Source of the DNA: Donghicola sp041224595
Lineage (GTDB): Bacteria; Pseudomonadota; Alphaproteobacteria; Rhodobacterales; Rhodobacteraceae
Direction: 5' to 3'
Assembly (NCBI RefSeq): GCF_041224595.1
Contig: NZ_JBGFGN010000132.1
Span: 1 to 64,000 of the forward strand
Length of the DNA stretch: 64,000 nucleotides
The first letter of the stretch is position 1. Each line of letters opens with the position of its first letter. The position numbers were made by a program, and so were the translations under genes. The notes beneath the pieces are model-generated. The model ran no database searches and was not told the origin of the DNA. It was given only the letters and a program-made list of their open reading frames with translations. Below are positions 16,594 through 24,276 of this stretch, piece by piece.

Positions 16594-17766
16594 ATGAATT
16601 TTGACGAAATCATCGAGCGCGTGGGCACTCATTCCGCGAAATGGGACCAGATGGAGCCTTTGTACGGTGTCTCGCCCAAGGACGGGATTTCGATGTGGGT
16701 TGCCGACATGGACTTCCGCCCGCCCGCAGGCGTCCAGCGCGCCGTCGAGAAGATGGCCGAGCATGGGGTCTATGGCTATTTCGGCGGCGATCAGGACTAC
16801 AAAGGTGCGATCCAGTGGTGGATGGACAACCGCCATGGCTGGACTGTCGATGCCAAGGCAATCATGACTACCCACGGCTTGGTCAACGGAACCGGCATGT
16901 GCGTGGACACCTACACCAACCCCGGCGACGGGGTCGTTCTATTCACACCCGTCTACCACGCCTTTGCCCGCACCATCCGCGCAGCGAGGCGCGAGGTGGT
17001 CGAGTGCCCGCTGGTGATCGAAGATGGCATCTACAAGATGGACTTCGATGCCTATGACGCCCAGATGACCGGCAACGAAAAGATGGTCATCCTGTGCTCG
17101 CCCCATAACCCTGGTGGCCGTGTCTGGACGCTGGAGGAACTGAAGAGCGTGGCCGCATTCGCCAAGCGCCATGACCTGATCCTTGTCTCCGACGAGATTC
17201 ACCACGATCTGGTCATGCCTGGCAACAAACACCACGTCATGGCTGTCGCTGCGCCTGACATCATGGACCGACTGGTGATGATGACCGCCACGACCAAGAC
17301 TTTTAACATCGCGGGCAGCCATACCGGCAACGTCATCATCCCCGACGACACCCTGCGCGCCAAATTTAGCGCCCGCATGATGGCATTGGGCATTTCGGGC
17401 AACTCGTTCGGTCTGGAGATGACCACTGCCGCCTATTCGCCCGAAGGTGCAGAGTGGGTGGATGCCTTGGTCGAGTATCTGGATGGCAACCGCCGCCTTT
17501 TGGACGAGGCACTCAACGCGATCCCTGGCGTGACTTCTATGCCGATGGAGTCGACCTATCTGGCGTGGGTTGATTTTTCTGGCACGGGCATGGACCAGTC
17601 CGAGTACAAAAAGCGCATCGAACAGGACGCCCGCATCGCAGCCAACCACGGCGAAACCTTTGGCAAAGGCGGCGAGACCTTCATGCGGTTTAACTTTGCA
17701 ACGCCGCGCGCCCGCGTCGCTGAGGCGGCAGAGCGTCTGAAGGCCGCCTTTGGCGACCTGCAGTAA
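16594..17766 (+). CDS. MalY/PatB family PLP-dependent C-S lyase (aminotransferase class I/II)
   Basis: A 390-residue fold-type I PLP enzyme. The N-terminus (WDQMEPLYGVSPKDGISMWVADMDF is split here as WDQMEPLYGV and MWVADMDF) is typical of MalY/PatB cystathionine beta-lyases. CSPHNPGGRVW is at 168-178, SDEIHHDL at 199-206, and the Schiff-base Lys is K235 in TATTKTFNIAG. It probably cleaves cystathionine or a related thioether to homocysteine, pyruvate and ammonia. It stands alone. Confidence 0.9.
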   Translation: MNFDEIIERVGTHSAKWDQMEPLYGVSPKDGISMWVADMDFRPPAGVQRAVEKMAEHGVYGYFGGDQDYKGAIQWWMDNRHGWTVDAKAIMTTHGLVNGTGMCVDTYTNPGDGVVLFTPVYHAFARTIRAARREVVECPLVIEDGIYKMDFDAYDAQMTGNEKMVILCSPHNPGGRVWTLEELKSVAAFAKRHDLILVSDEIHHDLVMPGNKHHVMAVAAPDIMDRLVMMTATTKTFNIAGSHTGNVIIPDDTLRAKFSARMMALGISGNSFGLEMTTAAYSPEGAEWVDALVEYLDGNRRLLDEALNAIPGVTSMPMESTYLAWVDFSGTGMDQSEYKKRIEQDARIAANHGETFGKGGETFMRFNFATPRARVAEAAERLKAAFGDLQ

Positions 17767-17781
17767 GTTGGGACTGCCCCG

Positions 17782-18132
17782 TTACAGGCGGGGCAGCAAT
17801 CCCACAGGCGCATTGGGGTCTTCGGCGAAATCAACCGGAGCTTTGTCTGCGGCCAGTGTGCTGCGCTTGAACTCGTAACGCATTTCACCGTCGCCCACTT
17901 CGGACGCCACGATCAAGGCCTGTGACAAGTGACGGCCCGCGTCATACAGGTCGACCAGCCCGCGCAAATGGGGCGCGTCCTCGGTTGCGACCGAAAACCC
18001 GTTCGACCACATTTTCAGAACTTTGTAGCTCTCTTCGCCGTTCTGCACCCGCAAACGACTTTGACGGCGCTGGTTTGCAATCACAGCATCCCGCAACCCG
18101 TCCTCTACATCTTTTGGCAAAAACGTCGACAT
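17782..18132 (-). CDS. Conserved hypothetical protein
   Basis: A 116-residue soluble protein beginning MSTFLPKDVEDGLRDA, with a basic region (NQRRQSRLRV), a central VLKMWSNGFSVATEDAPHLRG segment read here as two parts, and a Pro-rich C-terminus. The WSNGFSV stretch recalls small beta-barrel domains such as PilZ, but the PilZ RxxxR motif is not clear. I chose ATG 18132 over 18144. It stands alone, convergent with the PatB gene. Confidence 0.7.
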   Translation of the reverse strand: MSTFLPKDVEDGLRDAVIANQRRQSRLRVQNGEESYKVLKMWSNGFSVATEDAPHLRGLVDLYDAGRHLSQALIVASEVGDGEMRYEFKRSTLAADKAPVDFAEDPNAPVGLLPRL

Positions 18133-18209
18133 TTGACCCTCCATCGCGCACCAAGCATGACACGCGAAAGACTAAGGTCAAGTTTCCAATGGATAACTTC
18201 GACAAAGGT

Positions 18210-18238
18210 CGCGCGTTGCAGTCTTCGTGCAACGCGCG
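18210..18238 (-). terminator. Terminator downstream of qorB
   Basis: An 11-base perfect stem, CGCGCGTTGCA (18210-18220) with TGCAACGCGCG (18228-18238) and a 7-base loop, lies 15 bases after the qorB stop. On the minus strand it is followed by ACCTTTGT, a weak T-tract. Confidence 0.55.
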
Positions 18239-18253
18239 TGCCATCAGGCATTT

Positions 18254-19105
18254 TCATCGTTCCGCCAAGGCGGCAGCCACCACATCCGACAGGGGTGTCG
18301 TGGGCCGTCCGATCAAGCCAGACAGGGTTTTCCCGTCACTATATAGAGCACCTTTAGACGCTTCGACGTCAAAGCTGGCCAGCGCGCCAGCGAACCCTTC
18401 GGGCAGACCCGCCTGTGTCAGAGCTGCCGCATACTCAGTCTCGGGCAAGTTCACATAAGGAATCTGCTTGCCAGTCTGTTTGGACAGCTCGGCGGCCAAT
18501 TCGGTCAGCGTGTAGGCCGAATCGCCCGACAGCTCATAGGTTTTGCCCTCGTGCCCCTCGCTGGTCAGCACGGCCACTGCAGTTGCAGCATAATCCACGC
18601 GTGAAGCCGAAGAAATGCGCCCATCGCCAGCCGCGCCAATCAGGGCGTTGTGTTCCACCGCAGCAGGTAGGCTCATGGTGTAGTTCTCAGTGTACCAGCC
18701 GTTGCGCAGCAAGGTGTGCGGGATGCCCGACGCCGCCAGCAGCTCTTCGGTGGCGACGTGTTCAGGGGCCAGCGAGAGCGTATTCTCGGTCGCGTTTAGA
18801 AGGCTGGTGTAGGCAACATAGGGGACGCCAGCCGCTTTGGCCGCATCAATGACCGCTGTATGCTGGCCGACACGCTTACCGATTTCGCTGCCCGAGATTA
18901 GCATCAGTTTATCCACGCCCGCGAGCGCAGGCTCTAGTGTTTCAGGCTTATCGTAATCAAAGGCCCGCACCTCGACACCCAGATCCGCCGCTTTCTCGGG
19001 CGAACGAACCAGAGCCACAATCTGCTCTGCGGGAACCTTGGCTTTCAATTGATTGATAACAATGCGGCCCAGTTGGCCGGTGGCGCCGGTGATCGCGATG
19101 GTCAT
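18254..19105 (-). CDS. qorB: NmrA-type NAD(P)-binding oxidoreductase, QorB-like quinone oxidoreductase
   Basis: A 283-residue atypical short-chain dehydrogenase of the NmrA group, starting MTIAITGATGQLGRIV (dinucleotide-binding TGATGQLG 6-13). Length and sequence resemble E. coli QorB/YtfG, which reduces quinones with NADPH. The divergent HxlR regulator strengthens this, because qorB homologues are commonly paired with QorR-type DUF24 regulators. An upstream in-frame extension to 19237 is rejected since it crosses the regulator start. Confidence 0.85.
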   Translation of the reverse strand: MTIAITGATGQLGRIVINQLKAKVPAEQIVALVRSPEKAADLGVEVRAFDYDKPETLEPALAGVDKLMLISGSEIGKRVGQHTAVIDAAKAAGVPYVAYTSLLNATENTLSLAPEHVATEELLAASGIPHTLLRNGWYTENYTMSLPAAVEHNALIGAAGDGRISSASRVDYAATAVAVLTSEGHEGKTYELSGDSAYTLTELAAELSKQTGKQIPYVNLPETEYAAALTQAGLPEGFAGALASFDVEASKGALYSDGKTLSGLIGRPTTPLSDVVAAALAER

Positions 19106-19161
19106 TTCAAACTCCTCAATCGTGTTTCGATGACCCATAGCTAGATACAGCGCTTGTATTT

Positions 19162-19182
19162 CGTAAGTACGTACATAAATGT
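19162..19182. promoter_or_regulatory. Candidate HxlR/QorR operator
   Basis: The 105-base divergent region between qorB and its regulator holds CGTAAGTACGTACATAAATG, including the palindrome GTACGTAC. DUF24 regulators commonly bind GTAAGTA/TACTTAC-like pseudopalindromes. A related perfect repeat is found at 52991-53007. Confidence 0.45.
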
Positions 19183-19210
19183 TAGTATATAGATTTTTTC
19201 CGGAGGTCCC

Positions 19211-19603
19211 ATGACACCCCTCAGCGACGCCATCCACAGCGGTGCCCTACGCGGCAATGTTCTTGCCCGCACCTGCCCGTCTCGTGACGTCCTCAAACAC
19301 GTCACCAGCCGCTGGGGCGTACTGGTTCTGATCGCCCTGCAGGGGAGCACCAAACGGTTCGCCGAACTCCGCCGGATGGTCGGCGGCGTCAGCGATCGTA
19401 TGCTCGCCCAAACCCTGCAAACATTGGAAGAAGACGGTTTTGTCCGGCGCCATGATCACGGCGAAGTGCCCCCGCGGGTGGACTACACCCTGACCCCCAT
19501 GGGCGAAGAAGTAGCCGAGCATGTGCGCGCTCTAGCCGACTGGATCGAGGGCAACCTGCTCCGCATCTTGAAACCCGAAAATGGCCCCGCAGAAACCGCC
19601 TAA
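19211..19603 (+). CDS. HxlR/DUF24 family redox-sensing repressor (QorR-like)
   Basis: A 130-residue winged-helix regulator of the HxlR family: the N-terminal TCPSRDVL with Cys22, HVTSRWGVLVLIAL, FAELRRMVGGVSDRMLAQTL, then RHDHGEVPPRVDYTLTPMG. The N-terminal Cys is the conserved redox sensor that quinones or diamide modify in QorR and YodB. A GGAGG ribosome-binding site precedes ATG 19211. Divergence from qorB suggests that it represses qorB and itself. Confidence 0.9.
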   Translation: MTPLSDAIHSGALRGNVLARTCPSRDVLKHVTSRWGVLVLIALQGSTKRFAELRRMVGGVSDRMLAQTLQTLEEDGFVRRHDHGEVPPRVDYTLTPMGEEVAEHVRALADWIEGNLLRILKPENGPAETA

Positions 19604-19721
19604 AACTGCCCTATGTGCATTTTGGCAGGGGATGTGCGCGGCCCTACCTGTGTGCACGGCCTCGTGATCGCCCTACGTTCTGCTCAAACTGGATCACGAA
19701 TTGACAGAATGCGAGGCCCCA

Positions 19722-20696
19722 ATGGGACTGCTGGTAGACGGCGAATGGAAAGACAAATGGTACGACACTTCTGAAACGGGCGGCAAATTCGTTCGTGATC
19801 AGGCCAAGTTCCGGAACTGGGTGACCGCCGACGGCAGCGCTGGCCCTACCGGCGGCAGTGGCTATGCCGCCGAGAGCGGTCGCTACCACCTCTATGTGTC
19901 TTACGCGTGCCCTTGGGCGCACCGCACCCTGATTTTCCGCGCGATCAAGGAACTGGAATCCCACATCAGCGTCAGCGTCGTGCACCCCGAAATGCTTGGC
20001 GAAGGGTGGACCTTCTCGACCGACTACCCTGCGACGACCGGCGACACACTGTTCGGACTGGACTACCTGCGCGAGGTCTACACCAAAGTGCTGCCCGACA
20101 TGACCGGCCGCGTGACCGTTCCTGTCCTCTTCGACAAAAAGACGAACACCATCGTGTCGAACGAAAGCGCCGAGATTATTCGGATGCTAAACAGCGCGTT
20201 CAACGACTTGACCGGCAACACCGACGACTACTGGCCCGTTTCTCTGCGCGACCAGATCGAGACGCTGAACAGCCGCATCTACGACACGGTGAACAACGGC
20301 GTCTACAAAGCGGGTTTCGCAACCTCTCAGGATGCGTATGACGAGGCGGTGCATCCGCTGTTCGACAGCCTTGACTGGATCGAGCAGATTCTCAACACCA
20401 ATCGTTATCTGGCGGGTGATCACCTGACCGAAGCCGACTGGCGCCTGTTCACCACTTTAGTTCGCTTCGACTCGGTTTATCACCAGCACTTCAAGTGCAA
20501 CCGAAAACGGATCATCGACTACCCCAACATGTGGGGCTACGTGCGAGAGCTGTACCAGCGCCCTGGCGTTGCACCGACGGTCAATCTGGACCACATCGTG
20601 CGCCACTACCACTATAGCCACGATATGATTAACCCGAACCGGATCATCCCGATCAATCCGGTGCTGGATTTCGACGCACCCCATAATCGCGGTTAA
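19722..20696 (+). CDS. Glutathionyl-hydroquinone reductase (Xi-class GST, YqjG/Ecm4)
   Basis: A 324-residue Xi-class glutathione S-transferase. The thioredoxin-fold active site is YACPWAHRTL with nucleophile C63, and the C-terminal helical domain ends in HYHYSHDMINPNRIIP, a hallmark of S-glutathionyl-(chloro)hydroquinone reductases. These reduce glutathionyl-hydroquinones, so the gene fits with the neighbouring quinone reductase qorB. ATG 19722 is preferred over the TTG at 19701. Confidence 0.93.
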   Translation: MGLLVDGEWKDKWYDTSETGGKFVRDQAKFRNWVTADGSAGPTGGSGYAAESGRYHLYVSYACPWAHRTLIFRAIKELESHISVSVVHPEMLGEGWTFSTDYPATTGDTLFGLDYLREVYTKVLPDMTGRVTVPVLFDKKTNTIVSNESAEIIRMLNSAFNDLTGNTDDYWPVSLRDQIETLNSRIYDTVNNGVYKAGFATSQDAYDEAVHPLFDSLDWIEQILNTNRYLAGDHLTEADWRLFTTLVRFDSVYHQHFKCNRKRIIDYPNMWGYVRELYQRPGVAPTVNLDHIVRHYHYSHDMINPNRIIPINPVLDFDAPHNRG

Positions 20697-20756
20697 TTTG
20701 TGCTTGCTCCCAGCCGTTCAATCGGCAACCTGCGCTTCAGAAAAGGAGGGCAGGGT

Positions 20757-21695
20757 ATGGGGCCTGAGGTCAGGGATCATGGCGGCGGAATCGATGCTGC
20801 AATCAACCAGTTCGGCGGAACGCGCGCGGGCTGGCTTGATTTATCCACGGGTATCAATCCGGTCCCTTATCCTGTTGGCAAAATCTCTCAGGGAGACTGG
20901 ACCGAGCTTCCCGATCAAGCGGCCCAAAACGCTCTGATGACCGCTGCGCGAACGTTCTGGTCTGTTCCAAAAGAGGCTGAGATTCTCGCGGCTCCGGGCG
21001 CATCGAGCCTGATCGCGCGTATACCAGCACTTGCTGAGACAGGGCGCGTTCACATCCCTGCGCCGACATATAATGAACATGCCGCGGCCTTTGTTGCGGC
21101 GGGTTGGACCCTGACAGACCAAGAGCCCGACGCGATGGTCGTCGTGCACCCGAACAATCCGAATGGGCGCATTCATCACCCCAATGATCTAAAGGGCAAG
21201 CTCGTCGTGATCGACGAAAGCTTCTGCGACATTGCGCCGGATGCCAGCATGATTGATCTCGCGCGCTACGAAAATGTGGTCATCCTGAAATCTTTTGGCA
21301 AGTTCTGGGGTCTGGCTGGGGTGCGACTTGGCTTCATGATTGGCCACCCCCGTTCGATTGCAAAGATGCGGGAGATGATCGGTCCTTGGGCCGTGTCGGG
21401 ACCGGCATTGTCCATTGGGACACGTGCCTTGAACGACACCGCTTGGGCATCGCAAACCAGAATCCGCCTCAGCACAGAGGCAAACCGCATGGACGAGCTG
21501 CTAGCCCCCCACGGTCCGCGCGCAGTTGGCGGCACGCCGCTCTTCCGCCTATACGAAGTGGACGACGCTGCCGCCTGGCAAGACAAGCTGGCCAAGAAGC
21601 ATATCTGGTCGCGAATTTTCCCATACTCGAAAACATGGCTACGACTTGGCCTGCCTGCCCCTGATCGATGGGAGCAGTTCGAGGACGCCTTATGA
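20757..21695 (+). CDS. cobC: Threonine-phosphate decarboxylase CobC (CobD-type)
   Basis: A 312-residue PLP enzyme of the HisC-like group that makes (R)-1-amino-2-propanol phosphate for the cobalamin side arm; in alphaproteobacteria the gene is called cobC. DHGGGIDAAINQFGG is the family N-terminus, HPNNPNGR is at 131-138 and the PLP Lys is K182 in LKSFGKFWGLAGVRLGF. ATG 20757 follows GGAGGG. It overlaps the next gene, cbiB/cobD, by four bases, and both act in aminopropanol attachment. Confidence 0.93.
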   Translation: MGPEVRDHGGGIDAAINQFGGTRAGWLDLSTGINPVPYPVGKISQGDWTELPDQAAQNALMTAARTFWSVPKEAEILAAPGASSLIARIPALAETGRVHIPAPTYNEHAAAFVAAGWTLTDQEPDAMVVVHPNNPNGRIHHPNDLKGKLVVIDESFCDIAPDASMIDLARYENVVILKSFGKFWGLAGVRLGFMIGHPRSIAKMREMIGPWAVSGPALSIGTRALNDTAWASQTRIRLSTEANRMDELLAPHGPRAVGGTPLFRLYEVDDAAAWQDKLAKKHIWSRIFPYSKTWLRLGLPAPDRWEQFEDAL

Positions 21696-22594
21696 GCGCC
21701 GCACTCGTTCTGGCGATGGCGCTGGACAGCGTCATGGGCGAACCCAAAGCGCTGTGGGATCGCGTTCCGCATCCCGCAGTCCTAATGGGGCGTACCATCG
21801 ATTGGGCGGACAAACTCTTCAACTCAGGCGACAACAAACGGCAAAAGGGTATCATTGCACTTGGCCTCCTGATCCTGTTCTGGATCGCCATCGCTGGTAT
21901 TCTGTCCAGCTTCGGCTGGGTCGTGCAGATCGTCTGTGCCGCCATCCTGTTGGCTCAGAAATCACTTGTTGAACACGTCGAGGCTGTCGCCGCAGGTCTG
22001 CGCCAGACCATCACCAGAGGCCGTAAATCCGTGGCGATGATCGTGGGCCGCGATACCGCTGAGATGGACGAACCCGCCGTCGCCCGTGCCGCGATCGAAT
22101 CCGCGGCCGAGAATTTCAGTGACGGCGTTATTGCCCCCGCCTTCTGGTTTCTGATCGGCGGTTTGCCCGGCATCGTCCTCTACAAATTGGTCAACACCGC
22201 AGACAGCATGATTGGCCACCGCACCCCGCGTCACGAAGAATTCGGCTGGGCCGCTGCGCGCCTTGATGACTGGCTGAACTGGGTGCCCGCTCGCCTGTCT
22301 GCGGTTCTGATCCTGCTGTCCCACGGCCGTCCCGACTTGTGGCGCGGCCTGCCCGCAGAGGCGCGACAGCACCGGTCCCCCAACGCGGGTTGGCCCGAAA
22401 GCGCAATGGCCCGCGTTCTGGACGTTTCTCTTTCTGGTCCACGCGCCTATCATGGACAAATGCAGGACTTCCCTTGGGTGCATCCTTCGGGGAACCGCTA
22501 TCCCGGCCCAATGCAGATCGATGCAGCTTGCACGGTGCTGTGGCGCGCATGGGCCGGCATGGTTTTGCTGGCTGCTCTGATCTGGCTGATCTGA
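21692..22594 (+). CDS. cobD: Adenosylcobinamide-phosphate synthase (CobD/CbiB)
   Basis: A 300-residue integral membrane enzyme that joins aminopropanol (phosphate) to adenosylcobyric acid. Family marks are ALVLAMALDSVMGEPKALW at the start, VGRDTAEMDEPAVARAAIES, AENFSDGVIAPAFW and NTADSMIGHRTPRHEEFGW. ATG 21692 overlaps the cobC stop. The alphaproteobacterial name is cobD, equal to cbiB of Salmonella. With bluB at 39.4 kb it indicates a cobamide-producing organism. Confidence 0.93.
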   Translation: MSAALVLAMALDSVMGEPKALWDRVPHPAVLMGRTIDWADKLFNSGDNKRQKGIIALGLLILFWIAIAGILSSFGWVVQIVCAAILLAQKSLVEHVEAVAAGLRQTITRGRKSVAMIVGRDTAEMDEPAVARAAIESAAENFSDGVIAPAFWFLIGGLPGIVLYKLVNTADSMIGHRTPRHEEFGWAAARLDDWLNWVPARLSAVLILLSHGRPDLWRGLPAEARQHRSPNAGWPESAMARVLDVSLSGPRAYHGQMQDFPWVHPSGNRYPGPMQIDAACTVLWRAWAGMVLLAALIWLI

Positions 22595-22657
22595 CATTTT
22601 ACCGTCGCGCCCCGAGTGCTAAGTTCTGTTCAAATCTTTGATCTACAGGACTTTCCT

Positions 22658-23830
22658 ATGCGCCTCTTGACCGCCAGCTTCTTTGCCCTTGGCCTCGCCC
22701 TGCCCGCCTCTGCCCAAACTTGTGGAGGCAATTGGGGTAGTTTTATTAACGGGCTCAAGGCCGAGGCGATGCAGCGCGGCCACTCCCAAGCCACGGTCGA
22801 CGCCTTTTTCTCGGGCGCACAGCAATCCGGCGCAGTTCTCAAGGCAGACCGTGCCCAAGGCGTCTTTCAAAAGGACTTCATCGAATTCTCGCGGATGCTG
22901 ATGAGCCAGAACCGCATGCAGGCCGGCGCGCAAAAATGGCGCCAGTACCGCAGCACCTTTGATCGTATCCAGCAGCAGTACGGCATCAACCCCGGCGTGC
23001 TGCTGGCGTTTTGGGCGTTCGAAACCGACTACGGCGGGTTCCAAGGCGATTTCAACACACGCAACGCTCTGGTCACCTTGGCCCATGACTGCCGCCGCCC
23101 CGAGCTCTTCCGCCCGCAGGTGCTGTCCGCCATCCGCCTGTTCGAAAAGGGCGATTTCGCCCCCCAGACGACCACGGGCGCTTGGGCTGGCGAGATCGGC
23201 ATGGTTCAAATGCTGCCCGGCGACATTTTGGAAAACGGCGTGGACGGCGATGGCGACGGTCATGTCAGCCTAAAAACCTCGGCACCCGATGCGCTGATGT
23301 CCGGCGCCAAGATGCTGTCCGGCCTTGGCTGGCGTCCCAACGAGCCGTGGCTCCAAGAGATCGTCGTGCCGCAAAATCTGGACTGGAGCCAAACCGGACT
23401 CAAAACCCGCAAAACCGCCGCCGAATGGCAAGCGATGGGCGTTCAGGCACGCAGTGGGCAAATGCTGCGTCCTGATCTACCCACATCCATTATCCTGCCC
23501 ATGGGACGCAAAGGTCCAGCCTTCCTCGCCTATCCCAACTTCAACGTCTATTTCGAGTGGAACCAGAGCTTCACCTACGTCCTGACCGCCGCCTATTTCG
23601 GCACACGCCTCGAAGGCGCTCCGGTCTACAACGCGGGCAACCCCGACCCCGGACTGAGCGGCCCGCAGATCAAACAGCTACAGCAGAAGCTACAAGCGCG
23701 CGGCTATGACGTGGGTGGCGCGGACGGTATCTTGGGCGAGAAATCCCGCGAGGCTGTGCAAGACATCCAGCAAAAACTGGGCCTGCCCGCCGATGCATGG
23801 CCGACCCAAGCGCTGCTGAACCAGCTATGA
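22658..23830 (+). CDS. Lytic murein transglycosylase (MltB-like) with peptidoglycan-binding domain
   Basis: A 390-residue secreted enzyme. Residues 1-19 are a signal peptide ending ASA. The SLT_2/MltB catalytic domain has FWAFETDYGGFQGD with catalytic E122, and IGMVQMLPGDIL later. A PG_binding_1 domain occupies about 330-388 (QIKQLQQKLQARGYDVGG). It should cleave glycan strands to 1,6-anhydro ends in the periplasm. ATG 22658 removes an upstream extension without signal-peptide character. Confidence 0.92.
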   Translation: MRLLTASFFALGLALPASAQTCGGNWGSFINGLKAEAMQRGHSQATVDAFFSGAQQSGAVLKADRAQGVFQKDFIEFSRMLMSQNRMQAGAQKWRQYRSTFDRIQQQYGINPGVLLAFWAFETDYGGFQGDFNTRNALVTLAHDCRRPELFRPQVLSAIRLFEKGDFAPQTTTGAWAGEIGMVQMLPGDILENGVDGDGDGHVSLKTSAPDALMSGAKMLSGLGWRPNEPWLQEIVVPQNLDWSQTGLKTRKTAAEWQAMGVQARSGQMLRPDLPTSIILPMGRKGPAFLAYPNFNVYFEWNQSFTYVLTAAYFGTRLEGAPVYNAGNPDPGLSGPQIKQLQQKLQARGYDVGGADGILGEKSREAVQDIQQKLGLPADAWPTQALLNQL

Positions 23831-24276
23831 TCCTGAGGCTGGCGACACAGGACGATCTGGCTCAGGTCGTCCAACTCTATCGCCACCTGATCCCCGAAGA
23901 AGAACCCTGCAACCTCAACACTGCAGAGGCTTCTTTCACGCAACTCATGCAGTGGCATGGCAGCGGGATCATCGTGGCCGACCAAGATGGTGCGATCATG
24001 GCAAGCTGTACTCTGGTGGTTATCCCGAACCTGACACGCGGCGGCAAACCCTATGGACTGATCGAAAACGTGGTCACACATGCGGACGCCCGCCGCACGG
24101 GCCTAGGCCGCCAAGTCCTGCATTTCGCCGCCGAGCAGGCGTGGGATGCAGGCTGCTACAAGGTGATGCTGCTGACGGGCACGGATCGCCCCGACAATCA
24201 CGCTTTCTACGCTGCCGCCGGTTTCGAGCAGTCCAAAACTGGCTTTCAAATGCGCCGCCACCCCAAGCGGGCTTAG
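23827..24276 (+). CDS. GNAT family N-acetyltransferase
   Basis: A 149-residue single GNAT domain: MILRLATQDDLAQVVQLY at the start, VVTHADARRTGLGRQVL as the acetyl-CoA pyrophosphate loop, and FYAAAGFEQ near the end. The substrate is unknown. ATG 23827 overlaps the transglycosylase stop as ATGA. Its TAG stop and the smc stop overlap as TTAG, so the two genes converge without a gap. Confidence 0.88.
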   Translation: MILRLATQDDLAQVVQLYRHLIPEEEPCNLNTAEASFTQLMQWHGSGIIVADQDGAIMASCTLVVIPNLTRGGKPYGLIENVVTHADARRTGLGRQVLHFAAEQAWDAGCYKVMLLTGTDRPDNHAFYAAAGFEQSKTGFQMRRHPKRA